Source: an uncultured Geobacteraceae bacterium (GTDB lineage Bacteria > Desulfobacterota > Desulfuromonadia > Geobacterales > Pseudopelobacteraceae). Taken from it: a DNA stretch of 64,000 nucleotides. Positions 57,944 through 64,000 of the stretch are shown here, piece by piece (the first letter of the stretch is position 1; each line of letters begins with the position of its first letter). Location: assembly GCA_903939115.1 (NCBI GenBank), contig CAJAFV010000036.1, forward strand, positions 62,001-126,000, read 5' to 3'. The notes below the pieces were generated by a model. The model did not search any database, had not been told where the DNA came from, and saw only the letters and a list, made by a program, of their open reading frames with translations. The translations under genes and the position numbers were made by a program.

Positions 57944-59266
57944 ATGGCCCTGAAAGACACACTCAAGCAGAAGATCGAGGAGCATCGTCCCCGCACCGCC
58001 AAGCTCGTTAAAGAATTTGGTCAAGTTGTTATCGACAAAGTCACCATTGACCAGTGTATCGGTGGTGCCCGTGATATCCGTTCACTCGTAACAGATATCT
58101 CCTACCTGGATCCGCAGGAAGGGATCCGTTTCCGTGGCAAGACCATCCCTGAGACCTTTGCAGCACTGCCCAAGGCTGCCGGTTCCGACTATCCGACCGT
58201 TGAGTCCTTCTGGTACATGCTTCTTACAGGAGACGTTCCGACTGATGCTCAGGTTGCTGAAGTTGTTGCAGAGTGGAAAACACGTCAGGTTGTTCCTCAG
58301 TATGTATTTGACGCAGTTCGCGCTCTGCCGCGTGACAGTCATCCAATGGTTATGCTCTCCGTTGCTATGCTGGTACTGCAGAAAGACTCCAAGTTTGCCG
58401 CATTTTACAACTCCGGCAAATTCAACAAAATGATCGCATGGGAATCCGTGTATGAAGATGCCAGCGATATCGTTGCCCGTATCCCGGTTATTGCTGCCTT
58501 CATCTACAATCTCAAATATCGTGCTGACAAGCAGATCGCAATCGATCCAACTCTGGATATGGGTGCCAACTTTGCTCACATGATCGGCCAGAAAGAGGAG
58601 TACAAGGACGTTGCCCGTATGTACTTCATCCTTCATTCCGATCACGAGTCCGGCAATGTTTCGGCTCATACAACTCACCTGGTACACTCCGCTCTGTCTG
58701 ACCCTTACTATGCATACTCTGCAGGTCTGTGCGGTCTGGCCGGCCCGCTGCACGGTCTCGCCAATCAGGAAGTTCTCGACTGGACTCTCAAGTTCCAGGA
58801 AAAATACTGCAAAGACGTCGAGCCTACCAAAGAATTGATCAAAGCTGCTCTCTGGGATACACTAAATGCCGGTCAGGTTATTCCGGGATACGGTCACGCC
58901 GTTCTCCGTAAGACCGATCCACGCTACACATCACAGCGTGAGTTCTGCCTGAATACTGATGGCCTCAAAGATTACCCGCTGTTCAAAGTTATCTCCATGA
59001 TCTTTGAAGTTGCTCCGGGCGTTCTCACTGAGCACGGCAAAACCAAAAACCCATGGCCGAATGTTGACGCACAGTCCGGCGTTATCCAGATGTATTTTGG
59101 TCTGACTGAGTTTGAATTCTACACCGTTCTGTTTGGTGTAGGCCGTGCACTCGGCTGCATGGCAAACATTACTTGGGACCGTGGCCTCGGCTATGCTCTT
59201 GAGCGTCCTAAGTCTGTTACTACTGCAATGCTCGAAAAATGGGCTGCTGCAGGCGGTCGCGAGTAG
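57944..59266 (+). CDS. gltA: Citrate synthase, eukaryote-like type
   Basis: A 440-residue citrate synthase that resembles mitochondrial enzymes rather than the E. coli type: ISYLDPQEGIRFRGKTIPE, SDHESGNVSAHTTHLVHSAL (catalytic His), GLAGPLHGLANQEVL (second His) and GYGHAVLRKTDPRY. Such enzymes are described throughout Geobacteraceae. It condenses acetyl-CoA with oxaloacetate. The ATG at 57944 has AAAAGGAGA upstream. It is monocistronic, with its own promoter/operator region and a strong terminator. Confidence 0.97.
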   Translation: MALKDTLKQKIEEHRPRTAKLVKEFGQVVIDKVTIDQCIGGARDIRSLVTDISYLDPQEGIRFRGKTIPETFAALPKAAGSDYPTVESFWYMLLTGDVPTDAQVAEVVAEWKTRQVVPQYVFDAVRALPRDSHPMVMLSVAMLVLQKDSKFAAFYNSGKFNKMIAWESVYEDASDIVARIPVIAAFIYNLKYRADKQIAIDPTLDMGANFAHMIGQKEEYKDVARMYFILHSDHESGNVSAHTTHLVHSALSDPYYAYSAGLCGLAGPLHGLANQEVLDWTLKFQEKYCKDVEPTKELIKAALWDTLNAGQVIPGYGHAVLRKTDPRYTSQREFCLNTDGLKDYPLFKVISMIFEVAPGVLTEHGKTKNPWPNVDAQSGVIQMYFGLTEFEFYTVLFGVGRALGCMANITWDRGLGYALERPKSVTTAMLEKWAAAGGRE

Positions 59267-59302
59267 TCTTGGGTTTCAATTTTTAATTGCTGGAGTATTG
59301 GG

Positions 59303-59331
59303 GGGGACGCAGAAATGCGTCCCCTTTTTTT
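59303..59331 (+). terminator. Intrinsic terminator after gltA
   Basis: GGGGACGC and GCGTCCCC form a perfect 8-bp stem with a 6-base loop and seven Ts. A group II intron 5' end begins immediately after the T run. Confidence 0.92.
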
Positions 59332-60000
59332 GTGTGCGCCCGGCAGGGTGCGTGGCGTGCAAGCGCTATCGAATCAGCTATGGTGGCTGATTTGTGACTT
59401 GGAGGTGCAAGTCCTCTACGGACCCTGATGGTGAGAACCGTTGGCCGAGCTGAACAAGACATAATTCCTTGAAACACGATTCAAACTCACGGTCAATCAG
59501 AACAAGAGTGCAGTTGATCGTCCCTGGAAGCGAATCTTTCTCGGCTATGGTATGACACACCACCGCATCCCCAAACTCAAAGTAGGGGCAAAAGGCGCTG
59601 GATCGTATCAAATCCAAAATCCGGGAAATCAGCCGTAAAGGGAGGGGGAGAAACCTGAAACGAGTCATCGAAGAAATCACTCCGATACTTCGTGTATGGT
59701 CGAACTACTTCAAGCTGTCCGAAGTAAAGAAACCCTTTGAGGAACTTGATGGATGTATACGCCGTAAACTGCGGTGCATACTATGGCGGCAGTTAAAGCG
59801 ACCATACACAAGAGCGAGGAAATTGATGCAACGCGGATTATCAGAGGCAAGGGCGTGGGAAGCGCCCTAAACAAACGAGGCCCCTAGTGGAATTCAGGAG
59901 CCTCGCATATGAATCACGCCTTTGACACATCCTACTTCACGAAACGGGGACTTCTATCACTACTCAACCAGTTTTATCGCTTTCAACAATCAACGATAAA
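59332..60000 (+). mobile_element. Degenerate group II intron
   Basis: Begins GTGTGCGCCCGGCAGGGTGC, matching the group II 5' consensus GTGYG, directly after the T run of the gltA terminator, the insertion habit of bacterial class C introns. Domain I-like sequence follows (GACTTGGAGGTGCAAGTCC at 59396-59414). The element then jumps straight to the end of the maturase gene, so most of domains I-IV and the reverse transcriptase is lost. I see no domain V/VI before the rpsT stop codon at 60010. It cannot splice or move by itself. Confidence 0.75.
59465..59993 (+). pseudogene. ltrA: Group II intron reverse transcriptase/maturase, C-terminal remnant
   Basis: The translation reads TRFKLTVNQNKSAVDRPWKR then FLGYG, the end of the RT domain. 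After a frameshift near 59590 comes the maturase (GIIM) domain in another frame: LRVWSNYFKLSEVKKPFEEL, CIRRKLRCILWRQLKRPYTR. After a second shift and a stop near 59870 it continues WNSGASHMNHAF (preceded by a stop in place of a Trp). The last recognisable part is LLSLLNQFYRFQ. At least two frameshifts and two stops make it non-functional. Confidence 0.85.
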
Positions 60001-60009
60001 TTTTATGAA

Positions 60010-60273
60010 CTAGCCGAGAGTGTTAACCAGTTTGGTCAAACGGGAAACATTACGGGAAGCGGTTGAGCTGTGAATAACACCCTTTGTTGCAGTAGAGTCA
60101 ATAACAGGAATAGCAACTTTAAGAGCAGCAACAGCTGCATCCTTATCCTTTGCTTCCACCGCTTCACGAACACGCTTGATATATGTTTTCAGCGTCGATG
60201 AGACATGACGATTACGTGCGGTTTTCTTTATAGTCTGTTTAATCCTCTTGATTGCCGACTTATGATGAGCCAA
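60010..60273 (-). CDS. rpsT: 30S ribosomal protein S20
   Basis: An 87-residue S20: [20 protein letters not shown] at the N-terminus, [22 protein letters not shown] near the end. The start is a TTG at 60273 with CGGAGGTG 4-11 bases upstream; upstream in-frame codons do not match the family. rpsT is often translated from TTG in bacteria, where S20 regulates its own synthesis. The stop codon lies right beside the end of the intron remnant. Confidence 0.94.
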   Translation of the reverse strand: MAHHKSAIKRIKQTIKKTARNRHVSSTLKTYIKRVREAVEAKDKDAAVAALKVAIPVIDSTATKGVIHSSTASRNVSRLTKLVNTLG

Positions 60274-60324
60274 ACTACACCTCCGAATATTTTCTTTGAG
60301 TAAGTAACAAAATTCAAGCTGAAT

Positions 60325-60353
60325 CTGTAACACTATCCCTTAATCCGTGTCAA
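60325..60353 (-). promoter_or_regulatory. Possible rpsT promoter
   Basis: On the minus strand, TTGACA (60353-60348) is followed after 17 bases by TTACAG (60330-60325). The -35 box is perfect, the -10 box moderate. About 50 bases lie between the -10 box and the TTG start. Confidence 0.5.
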
Positions 60354-60756
60354 GAAAATTGTCGTTTCGTGTAGCGAGTTAATGTTATTTCCGTCTCTCT
60401 GAATTCTAAGAGAGAGGATATTAAAAGGGGGATATTGATTGTAGAGACCATTACCAAAGTCCGTCCGGCTTATTTAAGAGACTGCAAAGCAATTCGTGAG
60501 AGTACCCGTAAATTAAATCTTGCCGCAACACAACAAAATACATCACTCACAACAGCATAACAGACCAGAAGTAATCGGACCTAGTAAATTAAGATGGAAA
60601 TGCCTGCAAATGTTACGTATGGTGCCGGTTATAATAAATATAGTCCATGCATGTTCTGTCAGCGGGAGAGTAAAAAATCAGTTAACCTGTTATGGCCTGG
60701 TTTACTCATCCTGAAGGGCTGACACCGATTAATTCGTTTTTGTAAGGGGCTTCCAA
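60354..60756 (+). other. Intergenic region between rpsT and a small membrane protein gene
   Basis: About 400 bases with no recognised gene. A TTG-started frame of 41 codons (60435-60560) begins with VETITKVRPAYLRDCKAIRE after AAGGGGGATA, but I know no relative and its end (AATQQNTSLTTA) looks non-coding. The rest is A/T-rich with scattered stops. It may contain degraded sequence. Confidence 0.3.
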
Positions 60757-60927
60757 GTGAAAAAACTTCTCACATGGGTGGCTGTCGGGTTACTGACAAC
60801 AGCTATACTCGATCCGATACTCTATTCCATGCTTGATATGCCTATCCCCTGGACGCGAGACCTGCTTATGGCGGTGGGTGGTATCGGTGGTTTTTACCTG
60901 CTGGTCAAGTTTCGGAACGACATCTAG
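60757..60927 (+). CDS. Small membrane protein, 56 residues
   Basis: GTG start 7 bases after AAGGGG; 56 codons to a TAG. Two hydrophobic helices are predicted: about 3-24 (LLTWVAVGLLTTAILDPILY) and 36-51 (LLMAVGGIGGFYLLVKF), with a short polar turn (DMPIPWTRD) between. Typical composition of a small inner-membrane protein. No family recognised. The thioesterase gene starts 52 bp later. Confidence 0.6.
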   Translation: MKKLLTWVAVGLLTTAILDPILYSMLDMPIPWTRDLLMAVGGIGGFYLLVKFRNDI

Positions 60928-60979
60928 AGTTAGACCATAAATACCATAAATAATATTCCGGCACAAACGAGGTACTTGT

Positions 60980-61771
60980 ATGATTGATTTACCGGCTGCA
61001 TTTTTCAAGCAAACAGGCAAAAACAGGTATGAACCGAGCGAGGCTACCATTGGCCCCTGGTCCCCGGGCTTTCAGCATGGCGGCCCACCGTCTGCACTGC
61101 TGACCCATGCGTTACGCACCTACCCATCAACTCTGCCCGTAAAAATCACGCGAGTGACAATAGAGATACTGAGTGCAGTTCCGGTAACGCCATGTGAGAT
61201 AAAGGTAGAGGTCGTTCGAGGCGGCAGGCGGGTGGAGCTCCTGAGAGGTGAATACACAGCTGAAGGAAAAACGTATTTGATTGCCCACGCCTGGCGCTTT
61301 ATATCCGAGCCGGGGGTGACCGGTGCATTATCAGATTCATATGAAATACCGCTGTTCCCGGAACCACAAATCTATAAATCATTCCAGGGAGTCAGTTATT
61401 TCCCCTACGGAGAAGCCTTGGATTGGCGCTTCACCCAGGGGGCATATGATACCTTTGGGCCTGCGACGGTCTGGACCAAGCCGCGAATCCCGTTAATTGA
61501 ACATATTGATATTCACCCGCTTGAAGCACTTATGCTGATGGTCGACTCTGCTAATGGCATCAGTGCGGAACTTGACAGTCGCGAGTGGACATTTGTGCCG
61601 GTAGATTTGACACTCGGGTTACATCGTCACCCGGAAGGGGAATGGGTGGGTATGGACGCGCGTACCGTAATGGAAAATGACGGCATAGGCCAGACAACAA
61701 CAGTTGTTTTTGATCGTAGAGGCAAAGTTGGTCAGAGTGTCCATTCGTTATTTATACGGCCCAAACCATAA
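60980..61771 (+). CDS. Thioesterase family protein (double hotdog fold)
   Basis: A 263-residue acyl-CoA thioesterase-like protein: N-terminal hotdog with GPWSPGFQHGGPPSALLTHAL, where the HGGPP loop is characteristic, and a second hotdog with MLMVDSANGISAELD and HPEGEWVGMDARTVMENDG. These match the TesB-like 'thioesterase family' proteins. It would hydrolyse an acyl-CoA; chain preference is unknown. Ribosome site before ATG 60980 is weak. It is followed 31 bp later by a cupin gene. Confidence 0.75.
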   Translation: MIDLPAAFFKQTGKNRYEPSEATIGPWSPGFQHGGPPSALLTHALRTYPSTLPVKITRVTIEILSAVPVTPCEIKVEVVRGGRRVELLRGEYTAEGKTYLIAHAWRFISEPGVTGALSDSYEIPLFPEPQIYKSFQGVSYFPYGEALDWRFTQGAYDTFGPATVWTKPRIPLIEHIDIHPLEALMLMVDSANGISAELDSREWTFVPVDLTLGLHRHPEGEWVGMDARTVMENDGIGQTTTVVFDRRGKVGQSVHSLFIRPKP

Positions 61772-61802
61772 TATCAGATTACTTCAGGAAGGAGATACAC
61801 GC

Positions 61803-62333
61803 ATGGCCAGCCAACAGCCAGTCAAAGAAGTTGTTGCCGTTGAAGAGCTGATCGCACGACTTGAACTGGCCAGACATCCTGAAGGGGGGTGGTATCGGGA
61901 GAGTTATCGGTCGAGCGAAATCATACAGGCTGCGGCTCTACCTGACCGGTTTACAGGTGACCGGTCCGTCTGTACGGCAATCTATTTTCTCCTTGAATCG
62001 GGGGATATGTCCGCCCTGCACCGTATCAAGTCGGATGAGATCTGGCATTTCTACGCGGGTGAGTCGCTGACCGTGCACGTAATCACGCCTCAAGGAGAAT
62101 ACTATCCGTTGAATATTGGTTCCAATATAGCAGCCGGAGAAACGTTCCAATGTGTCGTGGCTGCAGGCTGCTGGTTTGGAGCGGAGGTTGCCCGAGACGG
62201 CTACTCCCTTGTCGGCTGTACTGTGGCGCCAGGCTTCGATTTTGGCGATTTTGAGATGGGAAAGAGAGAAGAACTTCTGAAACAATTTTCGGCACAGACG
62301 GATATTATCCGGAGGCTGACCAATATTCCTTAA
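61803..62333 (+). CDS. Cupin domain protein (DUF985-like)
   Basis: A 176-residue cupin. Seen: LARHPEGGWYRESYRS, CTAIYFLLESGDMSALHRIKSDE with the first cupin motif (His), WHFYAGESLTVHVI, and VVAAGCWFGAEVARDGYSLVGCTVAPGFDFGDFEM in pieces. The family pattern is that of DUF985 proteins. ATG 61803 has AAGGAG 9 bases upstream. Ligand and reaction are unknown. It forms a likely two-gene unit with the thioesterase. Confidence 0.85.
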   Translation: MASQQPVKEVVAVEELIARLELARHPEGGWYRESYRSSEIIQAAALPDRFTGDRSVCTAIYFLLESGDMSALHRIKSDEIWHFYAGESLTVHVITPQGEYYPLNIGSNIAAGETFQCVVAAGCWFGAEVARDGYSLVGCTVAPGFDFGDFEMGKREELLKQFSAQTDIIRRLTNIP

Positions 62334-62343
62334 CAAAATAAGG

Positions 62344-62373
62344 AACGCCCACCGAAGCCATTCGGCGGGCGTT
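62344..62373 (+). terminator. Hairpin between converging genes, possible bidirectional terminator
   Basis: AACGCCC-x-CCGAA pairs with TTCGG-x-GGGCGTT in a 13-base arm with one mismatch and a 4-base loop. The sequence after it is only moderately T-rich on either strand, so termination is likely but not strong. Confidence 0.55.
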
Positions 62374-62396
62374 GGTCAATAAAGTCCGGTGTCACA

Positions 62397-63260
62397 CTAT
62401 GAACGACCAGGCGGGGGAGGGGCATAGCCGCCGTTATCCCACAAGCGGTTGGCAGGAACTCTTGGAGGTGGATCTCTTCGTACCACACCAAGTTTGCAAA
62501 GGGTTGAACGCCACTCGTATTTAACATGGATGGTTTCGACAGCGTTCTTTTCGGCTTCAAAAACTACTGTTTGTACGGGTGAGTACTCCTCGTGCCCATA
62601 GCCGGTTCCGGCACTTTCCAATGCCTGTTTTTCCGCTTTTGCGGTACGTTTGCTTGATTTGTCAGGAGATGGTGCCGGAGATGCTGCTGATGGAGCCGCT
62701 TCAGACCGGTCAGCCATACCGGCGCCTTTGCCTGCCATATCACGCTGCCAGGATGGTATCGTGTTGGATTGTATCTGCGGGAGAGGTTCATAGTGCCTGA
62801 TTTCAGGATACGCGGCAACTGTAATGATACCCATTGCGCTTTCATCACCAAATGCCGCGCTATATGAGTCAGGTACGTCGGTAAAGTAAAAACGGTTTAT
62901 GCGGTCATTTGATGCGCGCCAGCCAGAAAAATCACCCCGTTGATATGGTTCAAGGATATACATTTGCTCGCTGCTCCTTATCCAGGACTTGGCACCACTG
63001 ATGATGTTGCGACCATCAACAGCTATTACCAGGCCGACACGCCGATTGAGTTTGTTGCGCACCTCTATGCGGTAATTGTCTCCTTTGACAGCTTCGGCGT
63101 ACACTTTTTTCAAATTTTTGCGCATAGTGACCGGATACGTTGGCAGTGCGCGACCATCATCAGTAACAATGCGAACCTCGACTGCATCCCCGATGCTTCC
63201 AGCCCATACGTGCACTGCTGATACTGCGATTGCCAGAATTACTGCTGCGAATGTTTTCAT
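62397..63260 (-). CDS. Exported protein of unknown function, Pro/Ala/Lys-rich C-terminal half
   Basis: A 287-residue protein. The ATG at 63260 (ribosome site GAGGAGGA) gives a signal peptide of about 21 residues ending VHVWAG. Residues 25-140 form a conserved-looking beta-rich domain (AVEVRIVTDDGRALPTYPVT; NRRVGLVIAVDGRNIISG) that may bind or coat. Residues 175-225 are Ala/Pro/Ser/Lys-rich, and the C-terminus ends RLWDNGGYAPPPPGRS. I recall similar unnamed proteins in Geobacter-type genomes but know no function. It lies 108 bp after the partial gene on the same strand. Confidence 0.65.
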   Translation of the reverse strand: MKTFAAVILAIAVSAVHVWAGSIGDAVEVRIVTDDGRALPTYPVTMRKNLKKVYAEAVKGDNYRIEVRNKLNRRVGLVIAVDGRNIISGAKSWIRSSEQMYILEPYQRGDFSGWRASNDRINRFYFTDVPDSYSAAFGDESAMGIITVAAYPEIRHYEPLPQIQSNTIPSWQRDMAGKGAGMADRSEAAPSAASPAPSPDKSSKRTAKAEKQALESAGTGYGHEEYSPVQTVVFEAEKNAVETIHVKYEWRSTLCKLGVVRRDPPPRVPANRLWDNGGYAPPPPGRS

Positions 63261-63368
63261 CTCCTGTTCCTCCTCAAAAAAATGTATGTGCACTTCTTTG
63301 ACAAGAGGAGTTGCCAATAAGTTCCCGATTATTTTTTACGGGTAGTTTTTTTTTGTAGCACGTCACAA

Positions 63369-64000
63369 TTACCAGACGATATTCACCTCTGCTGTTCCGG
63401 ATCTGTTTGAATAGTGCGGTTGTTCGACGATCTTCCCGATTTTACCGAGGTTTATAAAGAGTTCAGCAACTCTGTTGAGCGGAATTCGTGCGGTGACGCG
63501 ACTCGTTGCCGCTGGAGGCTCATGTATGATCGCCCCCCCTGAACGGATAACGGCTTCACGTATTAATAAAAAAGCTTCTGTTGTAGCGGTTACGTTCATG
63601 CGTATTGTCAGTTGCGTTGGTGTTACGGCGATTGGTGGAGCACCGGCGCGATTGGCAGTGTCAGCTGCTTCTGAAACATCAGGATGTTTATCGACGCCTC
63701 GAGCCGCTTTCTTATTCATATCCGGTGCGGCAGAACTCAAGGAAAACGATTCGGCTTTAGATGCAGTTCTGTGTGGCTCTGCCATGCTCCTGTTATCTTG
63801 AGTTCCCGAGAAATCGGCATTTTCCCTTATTGCGGATGGTGACGGGGCAAAAGCGGGTGGGGCGACAGGTCTTTCGGCAGCAACAGACGGTTCTACCGCT
63901 TTTGGAACAGAAACCGCTGGCACATCTTTTGAGGGCGTGGGAGATGTCTTCAGGCTCTCCATTGCAGGAGTTTGTGGCGTGCTTACCGGAGGCGGGACCG
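63369..64000 (-). CDS. Protein with Pro/Ala-rich linker and C-terminal alpha/beta domain (cut by window edge)
   Basis: The frame is open to the end of the window, so the N-terminus is missing; a Met at 63962 is probably internal. The visible part has a low-complexity region (APPAFAPSPSAIRENADFSG) and a C-terminal domain of about 80 residues (IRMNVTATTEAFLLIREAVI; GAIIHEPPAATSRVTARIP; LFINLGKIGKIVEQP). This C-terminal layout is reminiscent of anti-sigma factor-like zf-HC2/DUF2275 proteins of Geobacter, but I cannot confirm it without the N-terminus. It is upstream of the exported protein gene in the same direction. Confidence 0.5.
   Translation of the reverse strand, partial: VPPPVSTPQTPAMESLKTSPTPSKDVPAVSVPKAVEPSVAAERPVAPPAFAPSPSAIRENADFSGTQDNRSMAEPHRTASKAESFSLSSAAPDMNKKAARGVDKHPDVSEAADTANRAGAPPIAVTPTQLTIRMNVTATTEAFLLIREAVIRSGGAIIHEPPAATSRVTARIPLNRVAELFINLGKIGKIVEQPHYSNRSGTAEVNIVW

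Noticed and set aside
58082-58753. Minus-strand open frame of 223 codons
   Set aside because: It lies wholly antisense inside the well-conserved citrate synthase gene and its translation resembles no family.
60520-60714. Open frame of 64 codons between rpsT and the small membrane protein
   Set aside because: No ribosome site, irregular composition and no similarity; likely chance.

Overview
The window looks like a piece of chromosome from a Geobacter-type bacterium (Desulfuromonadia, Geobacterales). The reasons are a eukaryote-like citrate synthase of the kind described in Geobacteraceae (57.9 kb), an isocitrate/malate dehydrogenase plus 2-oxoglutarate:ferredoxin oxidoreductase cluster (16.7-24.3 kb), a futalosine-pathway menaquinone gene (mqnA), a PxxKW cysteine-rich protein, and an atypical type II secretion cluster like the Oxp system of Geobacter sulfurreducens, directly followed by ftsEX-envC-ctpA. 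I cannot name the species. Gene density is high and most genes are on the + strand. I see no rRNA, tRNA, CRISPR array or prophage.

Layout. 0-5.9 kb: lipid A aminoarabinose genes, arnT (cut by the left edge), arnB, arnC, a separate ArnA formyltransferase, a separate ArnA dehydrogenase, and arnD. 5.9-10.4 kb: yicC-gmk-rpoZ-rel-ridA (RNA turnover, GTP supply, RNA polymerase omega, stringent response). 10.4-16.4 kb: rpmB (opposite strand), a YdcF-like protein, lepA, lepB, aspS and a LysM lipoprotein. 16.7-24.3 kb: oxidative TCA segment with two unrelated NADP isocitrate dehydrogenases in tandem, mdh and korDABC. 24.5-31.6 kb: a RIO-type kinase, a radical SAM protein, then aroC, an apparent shikimate kinase relic, aroB, a TPR protein, a Roadblock protein, aroQ and a peptidase. 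31.7-36.4 kb: accB-accC-gcvH, a TolC-type channel and mqnA. 36.4-37.9 kb, minus strand: Nudix, PxxKW protein and pabA/trpG. 38.4-48.4 kb: type II secretion/type IV pilus-like operon (F, E, M, N, O, P, secretin, three pseudopilins). 48.4-55.0 kb: ftsE-ftsX-envC-ctpA, a cohesin/dockerin-like protein and a YibQ-type deacetylase, tightly packed behind the secretion genes. 55-59.3 kb: an orphan ParA with a possible zinc-binding extension (minus strand), an M24 peptidase and citrate synthase. 59.3-60.0 kb: a decayed group II intron sitting right behind the citrate synthase terminator. 60-64 kb: rpsT, a small membrane protein, a thioesterase, a cupin, and two minus-strand exported/low-complexity proteins, the last cut by the right edge.

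How it fits together. Citrate synthase, isocitrate dehydrogenase, malate dehydrogenase and Kor form most of an oxidative TCA cycle. The promoters of icd and gltA share a GTATAC-centred palindrome, which suggests one regulator. The most unusual system is the secretion/cell-division supercluster. Its outer-membrane secretin carries a C-terminal cohesin-like domain on a Pro/Gln/Thr-rich tether, and a second exported protein 6 kb downstream has a cohesin-like N-terminus and a dockerin-like calcium loop at its C-terminus. This could be a surface docking system in a non-cellulolytic bacterium.
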